Positions 29,357 through 39,176 of a stretch of 64,000 bases of DNA are shown piece by piece. A program made the position numbers and the translations under genes. Positions within the stretch are counted from its first letter, which is position 1. Each line of letters starts with the position of its first letter. A model generated the notes under the pieces. It was given only the letters and a program-made list of their open reading frames with translations, was not told where the DNA came from and made no database searches. This stretch comes from Pseudomonas bohemica (GTDB taxonomy: Bacteria > Pseudomonadota > Gammaproteobacteria > Pseudomonadales > Pseudomonadaceae): contig NZ_NKHL01000111.1 of the NCBI RefSeq assembly GCF_002934685.1, positions 62,001-126,000 of the forward strand, in the 5' to 3' direction.

Positions 29357-30852
29357 TAATGCTCCGGAACGCCGAGAGGTTGTTCGGCTGGTTTATCTGT
29401 AGGGGGCGGCAGAGGCTTCTGCGGGACAGTGGGGCCGGCGGTCACGATGACCAGCTTGTCCACGTCCAGATGCTTGTTCATCACCGCCTTGATCTGCTCG
29501 ACAGTGACGCTCTGAGACTGCGTCATGAAATCTTCGAGGTAGGTCAAAGGCAGATTATAGAAGCCGATGGCGCCCAGTTGGCCAACGATTGCCGAGTTGC
29601 TTGCGGTGGACAGCGGGAAACTGCCCGCCAGCTCGCGCTTGGCGTCGTCGAGTTCTTTCTGGGTCGGGCCATTGACCAGGAAATCACGGGTGATGTCCTT
29701 GACCAGCTTGAGCGTGTTTTCGCTCAATTCAGCGCGGGTTTGGAGGCCGATCATGAACGGGCCTTGCGCCTGCATCGGTGTAAAGCCTGACGACACGCCG
29801 TACGTCAGGCCACGTTTCTCGCGCACTTCGGTCATTAAACGGCTACCGAAGCCGCCACCGCCGAGGATCGAGTTACCCAGCGACAACGCCGCATAGTCTG
29901 GATCGGCCCGGTCGATACCCAGCTCTGCCAGCATCAGGTGAGTCTGCTTGGACGGGAACTCAATATGGGTTTCGCCCGACTGGGGTTCGGTCGGCGCCAC
30001 TGTCTTGGCCAGTGCGGGGCCTTTGGGCAGGGAAGCGGACACTTGAGCGGCGACGGCTTCTGCTTCCGTACGAGACAGATCGCCCACCAGCGCAATCACC
30101 GCATTGCCCGCGGCATAAGCCTTGGCGTGGAAGGATTTCAGCTGGGCGAGGGTAATCGGCGTGATGCTTTTTGCCGTGCCCATGCTCGGGTGCGCATAAG
30201 GGTGATCGCCGTACAGACGCTTGAACAGCTCATCGCCTGCCAACTTGCCGGGATTCTGCTTCTGATATTCGAAGCTGGCCATCAGCTGGTTCTTGATCCG
30301 CGCCAGCGAGTCGGCGGGGAAGGTTGGTTTGCCGACCACTTCCGAAAACAGCTTGAGCGCCGGTTCACGTTTGTCGGGCGCACTCAGGCTGCGCAGTGAA
30401 GCCAGGGCCATGTCGCGGTAGGAGCCGTTGCCGAAATCGGCCCCCAGCCCTTCGAAACCCTCGGCGATGGCGCTGACGTTCTTGCCTTTGACGCCTTCGT
30501 TGAGCATGGCGTTGGTGATCAAAGCGATACCAGGAGTGGCGCCGTCCTGGCTGCTTCCTGCCGCGAATAACAGACGCATGTCGAACATCGGCAGCTCGTG
30601 AGCCTCGACGAACAGCACGCGCGCGCCTTCTGCGGTATTCCAGGACTGAATGTTCAGCTCACGGCGGGCTGGGGCCTTGCCGTCGAGCTCCTTTAACGAT
30701 TCAAGGGTATCGGCGGCCTTGTCGATGGCCTTGGGAGCGTCGGCGGGTGTATCGGCCATGACAGAGGTGCCACTGAACAGGCCAAGGGCCGCGACCAGCA
30801 GTAGTGCGTTGGCCCGCGTTCGCGAAGCGCGTAGTTCGATGCGCTTGGTCAT
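29356..30852 (-). CDS. M16 peptidase-like protein lacking the zinc site
   Basis: A 498-residue M16 (pitrilysin/insulinase fold) protein with an N-terminal signal (about 1-33, ending VMA-DT). Where active members have HxxEH, this one has FAAGSSQDGATPGIALITNAML with no His-x-x-Glu-His, so it should not bind zinc. It keeps the C-terminal-half features (LGNSILGGGGFGSRLMTEVREKRGLTYGVSSG). It overlaps by 4 bp the upstream M16 gene, which has the full motif. Such active/inactive pairs form heterodimers, as in mitochondrial processing peptidase. The substrate is unknown. Confidence 0.88.
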   Translation of the reverse strand: MTKRIELRASRTRANALLLVAALGLFSGTSVMADTPADAPKAIDKAADTLESLKELDGKAPARRELNIQSWNTAEGARVLFVEAHELPMFDMRLLFAAGSSQDGATPGIALITNAMLNEGVKGKNVSAIAEGFEGLGADFGNGSYRDMALASLRSLSAPDKREPALKLFSEVVGKPTFPADSLARIKNQLMASFEYQKQNPGKLAGDELFKRLYGDHPYAHPSMGTAKSITPITLAQLKSFHAKAYAAGNAVIALVGDLSRTEAEAVAAQVSASLPKGPALAKTVAPTEPQSGETHIEFPSKQTHLMLAELGIDRADPDYAALSLGNSILGGGGFGSRLMTEVREKRGLTYGVSSGFTPMQAQGPFMIGLQTRAELSENTLKLVKDITRDFLVNGPTQKELDDAKRELAGSFPLSTASNSAIVGQLGAIGFYNLPLTYLEDFMTQSQSVTVEQIKAVMNKHLDVDKLVIVTAGPTVPQKPLPPPTDKPAEQPLGVPEH

Positions 30853-32201
30853 TGGGCTTTCTCCTCAGGCAAAACGTGCGCGACGGCTAGGCGCTCGCGG
30901 GTGAAATAAGTGCGTGCGGCTTTCTGGATGTCTTCCGGGGTGACGCTTTGCAGCGCTGCCAGCTCACCATCGATCAGCCGCCAGGACAGACCGACCGTTT
31001 CCAGCTCGCCAATGGTGCTCGCCTGGCTGGTGATGGAATCACGCTCGTAGACCAGACCGGCAATCACCTGCGCTCGAACCCGCTCAAGTTCTTCCTTGGT
31101 CGGCGGCTTGTTTTTCAGCTCGTCGAGCAGACGCCAGATACCGGCTTCGGTGTCCGCCAGGGTTTTCTTCTTTTGCATGTTCGGCGTGGCGCTGATGGTG
31201 AAGAGGCTGTCGCCACGGGTGTAGGCGTCGTAATCCGACGATGCGCCAGTGACCAGCTCTTCGCCTCGCTCCAGGCGCGTCGGAATGCGCGCGCTGTAAC
31301 CACCATCGAGCAGCGCGGAGATCAGGCGCAGGGCGTTGACCGATTGCGGATCGGTGGCGGTGGACAGGCTTGGCACGTTGAAGCCGTACATCAGGCTCGG
31401 CATCTGAGTGGCCACATGCACGGTGATCTGGCGCAGACCCGGCTCCGGCAGTTCCAGCGGTTTTTTCGACGGCGGTACCTCGCGACGCGGAATCGGCCCG
31501 AAGAATCGCTCGGCCAGGGTCTTCACTTCGTCGGGTTTCACGTCGCCGACCACCACCAATGTGGCGTTGTTCGGCACGTACCAGGACTCGTACCAGTGGC
31601 GCAGTTCTTGAACTGTCATGCGGTCCAGGTCCGCCATCCAGCCGATGGTGGGGGTGTGATAGCCGCTGGCAGGGTACGCCAGCGCCTTGAAACGCTCGTA
31701 GGCCTTGGCGTTAGGCTTGTCGTCGGTGCGCAGGCGGCGTTCTTCTTTGATGACTTCGATCTCGCGCGCGAACTCTTCGGGCGGCAAGCGCAGGCTGGCC
31801 ATGCGATCGGCTTCAAGCTCGAAGGCCACGCCCAGACGATCGCGGGCCAGCACTTGGTAATAAGCGGTGTAGTCGTCACTGGTAAAGGCGTTTTCTTCCG
31901 CGCCCAGATCGCGCAGGATCAACGAAGCTTCACCGGGGCCTGCCTTGGAGCTGCCCTTGAACATCATGTGTTCCAGTGCATGGGAAAGGCCGGTCTGGCC
32001 GGGCGTCTCGTAGCTGGAGCCAACCTTGTACCAAACCTGGGAGACCACCACCGGCGCGCGGTGATCTTCGCGCACGACGACCTTCAGGCCGTTATCCAGT
32101 GTGAATTCGGAAGTGGGTTGAGGGTCGGCGGCGATAGCGGCAAGGGGCAAACACAATGTGCCGAGCAGAAGGCCTGCGGCACGGCGGGCAATAGCATTCA
32201 T
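30849..32201 (-). CDS. M16 zinc peptidase, active-type, exported
   Basis: 450 residues with a signal peptide (about 1-25, AAIA-AD), then the zinc motif HALEH at 74-78 inside GQTGLSHALEHMMFKGS and the downstream acidic ligand region (LGAEENAFTSDDYTAY). It is the catalytic partner of the following gene. Expected to be periplasmic, degrading small unfolded peptides. First gene of a four-gene run (M16, M16-like, rsmD, hydrolase), divergent from ftsY. Confidence 0.92.
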   Translation of the reverse strand: MNAIARRAAGLLLGTLCLPLAAIAADPQPTSEFTLDNGLKVVVREDHRAPVVVSQVWYKVGSSYETPGQTGLSHALEHMMFKGSSKAGPGEASLILRDLGAEENAFTSDDYTAYYQVLARDRLGVAFELEADRMASLRLPPEEFAREIEVIKEERRLRTDDKPNAKAYERFKALAYPASGYHTPTIGWMADLDRMTVQELRHWYESWYVPNNATLVVVGDVKPDEVKTLAERFFGPIPRREVPPSKKPLELPEPGLRQITVHVATQMPSLMYGFNVPSLSTATDPQSVNALRLISALLDGGYSARIPTRLERGEELVTGASSDYDAYTRGDSLFTISATPNMQKKKTLADTEAGIWRLLDELKNKPPTKEELERVRAQVIAGLVYERDSITSQASTIGELETVGLSWRLIDGELAALQSVTPEDIQKAARTYFTRERLAVAHVLPEEKAQ

Positions 32202-32326
32202 TCGTAATTTGAACCTTCGAGACGGCCTGCTTGAACTTAGCGTCGGCGGGCGCGGGGGTGTTAGGATAGCGGCCAGTTTGGCTGCCGACTATGTCTAAGA
32301 GTCGTGCTTGGGAATTGGGCTACGAT

Positions 32327-32353
32327 AAAAACCGTTCGTCTGACGGGTTTTTT
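32327..32353 (+). terminator. terminator-like hairpin in the ftsY upstream region
   Basis: AAAAACCGT-TCGTCTG-ACGGGTTTTTT: a four-pair core extended by an A/T tract, ending in six T residues. No gene reads into it on this strand, so it may be a leader attenuator or end a short transcript. The remainder of the 302-bp gap 32202-32503 shows no clear gene, and promoters for the divergent M16 and ftsY genes could not be placed with confidence. Confidence 0.4.
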
Positions 32354-32503
32354 GTAGGAGCCTTTGGGGATTCTCGGCAGGCGGTGACGTAGCCGAGCTC
32401 GGCCAGCAGATGAACAAGCGGACATAAAAGCAGTCTGTTTCGCATACAGAATTTTTCAGAGACGCCGCTCTGGCGCGTCGCTACCTTGAGATAGCCGTCC
32501 TCC

Positions 32504-34057
32504 ATGTTTGGTTCCAACGACGACAAGAAGACCCCAGCCCCGGCTGGCGAGAAAAAAGGCCTGTTCGGATGGCTGCGCAAAAAGCCGCAAGAAACCGTCG
32601 CCGAGCAGCCTCAAGACACATCCACAGCAGCGCCCGAACCTATCGTCGAATCGACGTCGGCCGTTGCTGAGCCTCAGATCGCCCCGGCAATCCCTGTCGA
32701 GCCTGTGCCGGAAGCCATCCCGGTTCAACGGGCCGCTGCAGTTGACGATCCTGGCGCTGAGCCCTGGCTGAAATTGCCGGTTGCTGAAGAACCGGTGGCG
32801 CTGACCGACGAAAGCGAACCCCATGTAACGCCAGAGATTCCGGCCTACACCGCATCTCAGGTGCAGTCCGAGATTGTCGCGCCGCCGATGCCGATCCAGG
32901 CTGCTGTGATCAATAGCCCCGCGTTGGAAGTAGCGCCGTCGATCGAGCCCACTCCGGTCGCCGAACCTGACCCGGTCGCGGGCGATGATCTGCCCGCTTT
33001 GTCGCAGCCGTCGCCGGTTGTCGTGCCGGTTTTAGCTGCCCCGGTCGCACCTGTTGCATCTATTACAGAAACGCCGCCCGCCGTGATCGCGCCTGAAACT
33101 CAAGCTCATGCGACCGAACCGAAGCAGCCTGGTTTCTTCGCCCGCCTCAAGCAAGGCCTGTCCAAGACCAGTGCCAGTCTCGGCGAAGGCATGGCCAGTC
33201 TGTTTCTGGGCAAAAAAGCCATCGATGACGAGATGCTCGATGAGTTGGAAACACGCCTGCTCACTGCTGACGTCGGTGTTGAAGCCACTTCGCTTATCGT
33301 GCGCAACTTGACGCAAAAAGTGGCGCGTAAACAGCTGACTGATAGCGATGCCTTGTATAAATCGCTGCAAAACGAACTGACCGAGATGCTCAAGCCGGTG
33401 GAAGCGCCGCTTTTCATCGGTTCGCAGGCCAAACCATTCGTGATCCTGGTCGTCGGCGTTAACGGCGCCGGCAAGACCACGACCATCGGCAAACTGGCCA
33501 AAAAGCTTCAACTCGAAGGCAAGAAGGTCATGCTGGCGGCGGGTGACACCTTCCGCGCAGCGGCTGTCGAGCAACTGCAGGTCTGGGGCGAGCGTAACAA
33601 GATCCCGGTGATTGCCCAGCACACCGGTGCCGACTCGGCTTCGGTGATCTTCGATGCTGTGCAGGCTGCCAAGGCCAGAGGCATCGACGTGTTGATCGCC
33701 GACACCGCCGGTCGTCTGCACACCAAAGACAACCTGATGGAAGAGCTGAAGAAGGTTCGCCGCGTGATCGGCAAGCTCGACGAGGCTGCGCCGCACGAAG
33801 TGCTGTTGGTGCTTGACGCCGGCACCGGTCAGAACGCCATCAACCAAGCCAAACAGTTCAACCAGACCGTGAGCCTGACCGGCCTTGCGCTGACCAAGCT
33901 CGACGGCACGGCAAAAGGCGGGGTCATCTTCGCCTTGGCCAAGCAGTTCGGCCTGCCGATTCGTTACATCGGCGTGGGTGAGGGTATCGACGATTTGCGG
34001 ACTTTCGAGGCCGAACCCTTTGTTCAGGCCCTATTCGCCGAGCGGGAGCGCACATGA
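32504..34057 (+). CDS. ftsY: signal recognition particle receptor FtsY
   Basis: Receives SRP-ribosome complexes at the membrane so that inner-membrane proteins insert during translation. 517 residues. A long A domain (about 1-200) is rich in Pro, Ala, Glu and Val, with a basic N-terminal patch (KKTPAPAGEKKGLFGWLRKK) that may contact lipid. The NG domain has the four-helix N part (about 205-290) and the GTPase: G1 GVNGAGKTTTIGK, DTAGRLHTKDN, and TKLDGTAKGG. It overlaps ftsE by 4 bp; ftsY-ftsE-ftsX is the conserved order. Confidence 0.97.
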   Translation: MFGSNDDKKTPAPAGEKKGLFGWLRKKPQETVAEQPQDTSTAAPEPIVESTSAVAEPQIAPAIPVEPVPEAIPVQRAAAVDDPGAEPWLKLPVAEEPVALTDESEPHVTPEIPAYTASQVQSEIVAPPMPIQAAVINSPALEVAPSIEPTPVAEPDPVAGDDLPALSQPSPVVVPVLAAPVAPVASITETPPAVIAPETQAHATEPKQPGFFARLKQGLSKTSASLGEGMASLFLGKKAIDDEMLDELETRLLTADVGVEATSLIVRNLTQKVARKQLTDSDALYKSLQNELTEMLKPVEAPLFIGSQAKPFVILVVGVNGAGKTTTIGKLAKKLQLEGKKVMLAAGDTFRAAAVEQLQVWGERNKIPVIAQHTGADSASVIFDAVQAAKARGIDVLIADTAGRLHTKDNLMEELKKVRRVIGKLDEAAPHEVLLVLDAGTGQNAINQAKQFNQTVSLTGLALTKLDGTAKGGVIFALAKQFGLPIRYIGVGEGIDDLRTFEAEPFVQALFAERERT

Positions 34058-34725
34058 TTCGTTTCGAACAGGTCGGTAAACGCTATCCGAACGGACACGT
34101 CGGCTTGCATGAGCTGAGCTTTCGAGTGCGTCGTGGCGAGTTTCTGTTTGTGACCGGCCACTCGGGCGCCGGCAAAAGTACCTTGCTGCGTCTGCTGCTT
34201 GCGATGGAGCGTCCTACTACCGGTAAATTGTTGCTGGCCGGCCAGGACCTGGGGCAAATAAGCACCGCGCAGATCCCTTTCCTGCGTCGTCAGATCGGCG
34301 TGGTTTTCCAGAATCACCAATTGCTGTTCGATCGCACGGTGTTCAACAACGTAGCATTGCCGTTGCAGATTCTCGGTCTGTCCAAGGCCGAAGTGACCAA
34401 GCGCGTCGATTCGGCGCTTGAGCGTGTGGCTCTGTCCGACAAGGCCGAGCTCTATCCCGGCGACTTGTCCACAGGCCAACAGCAGCGCGTTGGTATTGCG
34501 CGCGCCATCGTTCACCGCCCGGCCTTGCTGCTGGCGGACGAACCGACCGGTAACCTCGACCCACGGCTGGCAGCGGAAATCATGGGTGTATTCGAAGACA
34601 TCAATCGCTTGGGCACCAGCGTGCTGATCGCCAGTCACGACCTGGCGCTGATCGCGCGCATGCGCCATCGCATGCTGACCCTGCAACGCGGTCGACTGAT
34701 CGGCGACGGGGAGGCAGGCGTATGA
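34054..34725 (+). CDS. ftsE: cell division ATP-binding protein FtsE
   Basis: 223-residue ABC ATPase: Walker [11 protein letters not shown]-loop VFQNHQLL, signature [14 protein letters not shown], Walker [13 protein letters not shown], and the switch histidine in ASHDLALI. With FtsX it controls periplasmic amidase activation at the septum through EnvC-type partners. Its start and end both overlap the neighbouring genes by 4 bp. Confidence 0.97.
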   Translation: MIRFEQVGKRYPNGHVGLHELSFRVRRGEFLFVTGHSGAGKSTLLRLLLAMERPTTGKLLLAGQDLGQISTAQIPFLRRQIGVVFQNHQLLFDRTVFNNVALPLQILGLSKAEVTKRVDSALERVALSDKAELYPGDLSTGQQQRVGIARAIVHRPALLLADEPTGNLDPRLAAEIMGVFEDINRLGTSVLIASHDLALIARMRHRMLTLQRGRLIGDGEAGV

Positions 34726-35747
34726 GTGCCACGCGCAGTCCCAAGGTTTCCGAGCGTGTGGCGCCGAAGGCGTCCGAGCCTGGCCCGCCGAAGAAAAAGA
34801 AGCACGACGATGACGACGGCCCCGGTTTCAGCCAGCTGTTCAACGCCTGGCTGGAAGCACATCGCTCCAGCATGGCCGACAGTCTGCGTCGGTTGGGCAA
34901 ACAGCCGATCGGCAGCTTCTTTACCTGTCTGGTGATGGCCGTCGCGTTGAGCTTGCCGATGGGCTTGTCGCTGCTGTTGAGCAATGTCGAGCGCCTGGGT
35001 GGATCGTGGCAACGCGCCGCGCAAATCTCCCTGTATTTGCAACTGGATGCTTCGTCTTCCGAAGGTCAGGGTCTGGTCGCGCAGATCAAGGAGATGCCCG
35101 GCGTTGCCGAAGCTGAGTACATCTCCCGCGATCAGGCATTGAACGAGTTCCAACAGCAGTCTGGTCTTGGTGAGGCACTCAAGGAATTGCCTGAAAATCC
35201 GCTGCCGGGCGTGGTTCTAGTCACGCCGCAGGAAGTTGACAAAGCCGCGCTGGAGGCATTACGTACGCGTCTTGCCGAATTGCCGAAAGTCCAGCAGGCC
35301 CAACTGGATCTGGTCTGGGTCGAACGTCTGGCGGCGATTCTCAAACTGGGTGACCGGTTCGTGTTTGGGTTGACGGTGTTGCTGGTGGTAGCCCTGTTGC
35401 TGGTCATCGGCAATACCATTCGTCTGCACATTGAGAACCGGCGCACCGAGATTGAAGTCATCAAGTTGGTAGGCGGCACCGATAGCTACGTGCGCAGACC
35501 CTTCCTTTATATGGGCGCGCTCTATGGTTTCGGCGCGGGCATTCTCTCGTGGGGTGTGTTGGCGTTCGGCCTGGACTGGCTAAACGAGGCCGTGGTCCGA
35601 CTAGCCGGGCTGTACGGCAGTAACTTCTCGCTGGCCGGCGTGCCGGTGGCCGATGGTCTTTCGCTCTTGCTTGGAGCGGTGTTGTTGGGGTATATCGGTG
35701 CGTGGATTGCGGTCGCACGCCATTTGAGAGAGCTGGCACCTCGTTGA
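34722..35747 (+). CDS. ftsX: cell division membrane protein FtsX
   Basis: 341 residues. A cytoplasmic N-terminal tail (1-60) with a KKKKHDDDD charge block, membrane segments at about 65-88, 212-236, 261-287 and 310-332, and a large periplasmic loop (about 90-210) that in E. coli binds EnvC. NTIRLHIENRRTEIEVIKLVGG is the typical cytoplasmic coupling region of the FtsX fold. Its ATG overlaps the ftsE stop. Confidence 0.96.
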   Translation: MSATRSPKVSERVAPKASEPGPPKKKKHDDDDGPGFSQLFNAWLEAHRSSMADSLRRLGKQPIGSFFTCLVMAVALSLPMGLSLLLSNVERLGGSWQRAAQISLYLQLDASSSEGQGLVAQIKEMPGVAEAEYISRDQALNEFQQQSGLGEALKELPENPLPGVVLVTPQEVDKAALEALRTRLAELPKVQQAQLDLVWVERLAAILKLGDRFVFGLTVLLVVALLLVIGNTIRLHIENRRTEIEVIKLVGGTDSYVRRPFLYMGALYGFGAGILSWGVLAFGLDWLNEAVVRLAGLYGSNFSLAGVPVADGLSLLLGAVLLGYIGAWIAVARHLRELAPR

Positions 35748-35801
35748 GTTTTAATTTTTAACGTTCAGGTAATTTTTGTAGCGTAAATTTTGTCTAATCT
35801 A

Positions 35802-35830
35802 TTGACTTTTCAGCTAAGGGAACTTGTTTA
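35802..35830 (+). promoter_or_regulatory. candidate promoter of rpoH
   Basis: TTGACT (35802-35807), a 17-bp spacer, then TGTTTA (35825-35830), in the AT-rich 145-bp gap before rpoH. The -35 is good and the -10 poor. Other starts are likely, since rpoH genes often have several promoters. Confidence 0.3.
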
Positions 35831-35892
35831 GCGGTTTCCGGTCAATTTCGCAGTGCTGAACTGCACGAGTCATGTGTCGGAGGTTTTTTCGT

Positions 35893-36747
35893 ATGACCAA
35901 TTCTTTGCAACCTGCTTATGCCTTGGTTCCGGGTGCAAACCTGGAAGCCTATGTGCACACGGTAAACAGCATTCCACTGCTGACGCCCGAGCAGGAGCGT
36001 GAACTGGCCGAGAGTCTCTATTACGAGCAGGATTTAGGGGCGGCTCGGCAGATGGTGCTCGCCCACCTGCGTTTCGTCGTGCATATCGCACGCAGTTATT
36101 CCGGTTACGGACTGGCTCAGGCTGACCTGATTCAGGAAGGTAACGTCGGCCTGATGAAGGCTGTAAAACGTTTCAACCCAGAGATGGGTGTGCGTCTGGT
36201 GTCCTTCGCAGTGCACTGGATCAAGGCCGAGATTCACGAGTTCATCCTGCGCAACTGGCGCATTGTGAAGGTCGCGACCACCAAGGCTCAGCGCAAATTG
36301 TTCTTCAACCTGCGCAGCCAGAAGAAGCGTCTGGCGTGGTTGAACAACGACGAGGTGCATCGTGTGGCTGAAAGCCTCGGTGTCGAGGCACGCGAAGTGC
36401 GCGAAATGGAAAGCCGCTTGACCGGCCACGACATGGCGTTCGACCCGGCTGCTGAAGCCGACGACGACAGCGCGTTCCAGTCGCCGGCCAACTATCTGGA
36501 AGACTATCGTTACGATCCGGCGCGTCAGCTGGAAGATTCCGATTGGACCGACAGCTCGACGGCCAACCTGCACGAAGCGCTGAACGTGCTCGACGAGCGC
36601 AGCCGCGACATCCTTTACCAGCGCTGGCTGGCCGAGGAAAAGGCGACGCTGCACGACCTGGCCGAGAAGTACAAAGTTTCCGCCGAGCGTATTCGTCAGC
36701 TGGAAAAGAGCGCGATGAACAAGCTCAAGTTGTCGATTGCTGCATAA
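35893..36747 (+). CDS. rpoH: heat-shock sigma factor sigma-32
   Basis: 284 residues, the standard length. Region 2 includes [43 protein letters not shown]; the RpoH box lies near [15 protein letters not shown]; region 4 ends [18 protein letters not shown] 35893 ([20 protein letters not shown]) is the family start; a frame open to 35872 lacks support. It directs RNA polymerase to chaperone and protease genes; its level is normally set by translation and by DnaK/FtsH. SRP-dependent targeting also controls sigma-32 in E. coli, and ftsY lies just upstream here. Confidence 0.97.
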   Translation: MTNSLQPAYALVPGANLEAYVHTVNSIPLLTPEQERELAESLYYEQDLGAARQMVLAHLRFVVHIARSYSGYGLAQADLIQEGNVGLMKAVKRFNPEMGVRLVSFAVHWIKAEIHEFILRNWRIVKVATTKAQRKLFFNLRSQKKRLAWLNNDEVHRVAESLGVEAREVREMESRLTGHDMAFDPAAEADDDSAFQSPANYLEDYRYDPARQLEDSDWTDSSTANLHEALNVLDERSRDILYQRWLAEEKATLHDLAEKYKVSAERIRQLEKSAMNKLKLSIAA

Positions 36748-36762
36748 GCGGTAAGCCGCAAC

Positions 36763-36793
36763 AAAAAACGCCCCGAGATGATCGGGGCGTTTT
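36763..36793. terminator. bidirectional terminator between rpoH and mtgA
   Basis: Stem ACGCCCCGA / TCGGGGCGT with a GATGA loop, flanked by AAAAA and TTTTA. It serves both convergent genes. Confidence 0.88.
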
Positions 36794-36817
36794 ATTTTCA
36801 GAAGCCTGTATTGCGGC

Positions 36818-37528
36818 TCACCACCTACGAGTGTGATTCAAGCCGACCAAATACTCATCCCCGCCCAATTGCCGCATCTGCTGGCGAATCCACCCGGCGC
36901 GGCGCGATACATAGCTGCTGGGGTGGCTGGCGCTCCATTCCCGAGGATTGGGCAATACTGCCGCCAGATAACTGGCCTGCTGGGTAGAGAGCTGGCTGGC
37001 GTTGATATGGAAGTGGTGCTGCGCGGCAGCCTGGGCGCCGAACACGCCGTCGTCCCATTCCACGCTGTTGATGTACACCTCAAGAATTCGCTGCTTGGAC
37101 CAGAACACCTCGATCAGTGCGGTGAACCAAGCTTCCAGGCCCTTGCGCAGATAGCTGCGTCCCGACCATAGAAACAGGTTCTTCGAGACCTGTTGGCTCA
37201 GCGTGCTGGCCCCCCGAATCGAGCCGCCACGTTCGTTGTGAACCAGTGCAGCCTGGATGGCGTCGATGTCGAAACCCCAATGCTCGGCAAACTTCTGGTC
37301 TTCACCCGCGACGACCGCAACTTTCAGATCGTCGGAGATCTTCTCCCAAGGCTGCCAGTCGCGCTGCAGATCGATGGGCTGACCGTCGAACCAGGATTGG
37401 ATCTTGCGTTCGACCATCAGAGCGGTGAACGGCGGAGGCACGAAGCGAAAGATCAAAACCAGCACGACACTCGCCGCTGCAAACCAGAGCAGGCTTTTGG
37501 CGATACGACGGAGGAGGAAACGCAGCAT
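36818..37528 (-). CDS. mtgA: monofunctional peptidoglycan glycosyltransferase
   Basis: 236 residues with one N-terminal membrane anchor (about 8-30) and a GT51 domain. It polymerises lipid II into glycan strands. The catalytic glutamate lies in AGEDQKFAEHWGFD, followed by GGSIRGASTLSQQVSKNLFL and the second-glutamate region EVYINSVEWDDGVFGA. There is no transpeptidase domain. ATG 37528 gives the normal short cytoplasmic N-terminus (MLRFLLRRIAKS); the frame extends upstream into the DUF423 promoter region. Confidence 0.95.
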   Translation of the reverse strand: MLRFLLRRIAKSLLWFAAASVVLVLIFRFVPPPFTALMVERKIQSWFDGQPIDLQRDWQPWEKISDDLKVAVVAGEDQKFAEHWGFDIDAIQAALVHNERGGSIRGASTLSQQVSKNLFLWSGRSYLRKGLEAWFTALIEVFWSKQRILEVYINSVEWDDGVFGAQAAAQHHFHINASQLSTQQASYLAAVLPNPREWSASHPSSYVSRRAGWIRQQMRQLGGDEYLVGLNHTRRW

Positions 37529-37606
37529 AGAGATGGCTTGGCCGAACCTGTTGAGCGGGCCATTATACAGACCACGCGCCTTGAACGACTTTGCCTGGAG
37601 CTTCAC

Positions 37607-37990
37607 ATGTTACGAACCTTTCTGATGTTAGCCGCTTTCTTCGGATTCACCGGTGTGGCCCTTGGCGCATTCGCCGCTCACGGATTAAAAAACCGCCTCA
37701 CTCCGGAGTATCTCGCGATCTTCCATACTGGCGTGCTGTACCAATTGATCCATGCGCTGGCGATCTTCGGCGTGGCGATTCTGGCAACGCAGATCCAGGG
37801 CCGATTGGTCAGTTACGCAGGCATCGCGTTCACGCTGGGCATTCTGCTTTTCTCCGGCAGCCTCTATCTGTTGACCCTGACCGGCGTCAGTAAGCTGGGC
37901 ATCATCACTCCAATTGGCGGGCTTTGTTTCCTGATCGGCTGGTTCATTCTGGGTTGGCTCGCCTGGCGCCTGGGCCTTGAAACTCTGTAA
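37607..37990 (+). CDS. DUF423 inner-membrane protein
   Basis: 127 residues, four predicted membrane segments, with FFGFTGVALGAFAAHGLKNRL and ITPIGGLCFLIGW typical of the DUF423/YgdD family. Function unknown. It starts at ATG 37607, 78 bp from the divergent mtgA start. Confidence 0.85.
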   Translation: MLRTFLMLAAFFGFTGVALGAFAAHGLKNRLTPEYLAIFHTGVLYQLIHALAIFGVAILATQIQGRLVSYAGIAFTLGILLFSGSLYLLTLTGVSKLGIITPIGGLCFLIGWFILGWLAWRLGLETL

Positions 37991-38101
37991 CTAAAAGCTG
38001 ACCCAGCGGCTCGGCGTGTGACGAATGGCGCGCCTTTGCCTTGGTCATACCGGCCGATCGGGCTAGAATGCTCGCCCCCTAAAATGATGGCTGCCATTCG
38101 C

Positions 38102-38302
38102 ATGCACATTCAGTTGAACGGTGAATCCTATGAACTGCCCGCCGGCGAGACCGTCGCGGCGTTGCTGACCCGTCTGGACCTGACCGGGCGTCGAATCGCG
38201 GTCGAGCTCAATCTGGATATCGTCCCGCGCAGCCAGCATGCTTCCACGACGTTGAACGAAGGCGATCAGGTCGAAGTGGTGCATGCCATCGGTGGCGGCT
38301 AG
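38102..38302 (+). CDS. thiS: sulfur carrier protein ThiS
   Basis: 66 residues, ubiquitin fold, ending in the Gly-Gly tail (HAIGGG) that is adenylated and thiocarboxylated to donate sulfur for the thiazole ring. MHIQLNGESYELPAGETVAALL is chosen as N-terminus because it gives the family length. In-frame ATGs just upstream (38084, 38087) are possible. 69 bp before thiG, so probably one operon. Confidence 0.93.
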   Translation: MHIQLNGESYELPAGETVAALLTRLDLTGRRIAVELNLDIVPRSQHASTTLNEGDQVEVVHAIGGG

Positions 38303-38371
38303 GCGTTCGAGCCCAACGCTTCAGCCGATCCAGAAGAACTGCAAGAACCTCAACCGTAAAGAGGATTTCCG

Positions 38372-39166
38372 ATGAGCAACGTTCGTAGCGACAAGCCGTT
38401 CACCGTGGCCGGTCGTACTTTCCAGTCGCGCCTGTTGGTCGGCACTGGCAAGTACAAGGACATGGAAGAGACCCGCCTGGCCATCGAAGCCTCGGGTGCC
38501 GAGATCGTTACCGTCGCAGTGCGCCGGACCAATCTGGGCCAGAACCCGGGCGAACCGAACCTGCTCGACGTGCTGCCGCCGGACCGTTACACGATCCTGC
38601 CGAACACAGCCGGTTGCTACGACGCCATCGAGGCGGTGCGCACCTGCCGCCTGGCCCGCGAATTGCTCGACGGCCATAACCTGGTCAAGCTCGAAGTGCT
38701 GGCCGATCAGAAGACGCTGTTTCCCAACGTGATCGAAACCCTCAAGGCCGCTGAGACCCTGGTCAAGGACGGTTTCGACGTGATGGTCTACACCAGCGAT
38801 GATCCGATCATCGCGCGCCAACTGGCAGAAATCGGCTGCTGCGCGGTCATGCCGTTGGCGGGTCTGATCGGCACGGGCCTGGGGATTTGCAACCCGTACA
38901 ACCTGCAGATCATTCTTGAAGAATCGAAAGTCCCGGTACTGGTCGATGCCGGTGTCGGTACGGCTTCCGACGCGACTATCGCCATGGAACTGGGCTGTGA
39001 GGCGGTACTGATGAACTCGGCCATCGCCCACGCGCAGCAACCGGTGCTGATGGCCGAAGCCATGAAACACGCCATCCTGGCAGGCCGCATGGCTTACCTG
39101 GCTGGTCGTATGCAGAAGAAACTCTATGCCAGTGCGTCTTCGCCGCTGGATGGTCTGATCAAGTAA
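38372..39166 (+). CDS. thiG: thiazole synthase ThiG
   Basis: 264-residue TIM-barrel enzyme that condenses deoxyxylulose phosphate, dehydroglycine and ThiS-thiocarboxylate to thiazole phosphate. Visible: [35 protein letters not shown], the lysine-containing LVKLEVLAD (Schiff-base region), [13 protein letters not shown] and [14 protein letters not shown]. Follows thiS; no TPP riboswitch was found upstream. Confidence 0.97.
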   Translation: MSNVRSDKPFTVAGRTFQSRLLVGTGKYKDMEETRLAIEASGAEIVTVAVRRTNLGQNPGEPNLLDVLPPDRYTILPNTAGCYDAIEAVRTCRLARELLDGHNLVKLEVLADQKTLFPNVIETLKAAETLVKDGFDVMVYTSDDPIIARQLAEIGCCAVMPLAGLIGTGLGICNPYNLQIILEESKVPVLVDAGVGTASDATIAMELGCEAVLMNSAIAHAQQPVLMAEAMKHAILAGRMAYLAGRMQKKLYASASSPLDGLIK

Positions 39167-39176
39167 GAGTCTGTTG

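Noticed and set aside
37991..38101. TPP riboswitch upstream of thiS/thiG
   Set aside because: The gap is only 111 bp and I found neither the conserved CUGAGA core nor a THI-box-like arrangement.
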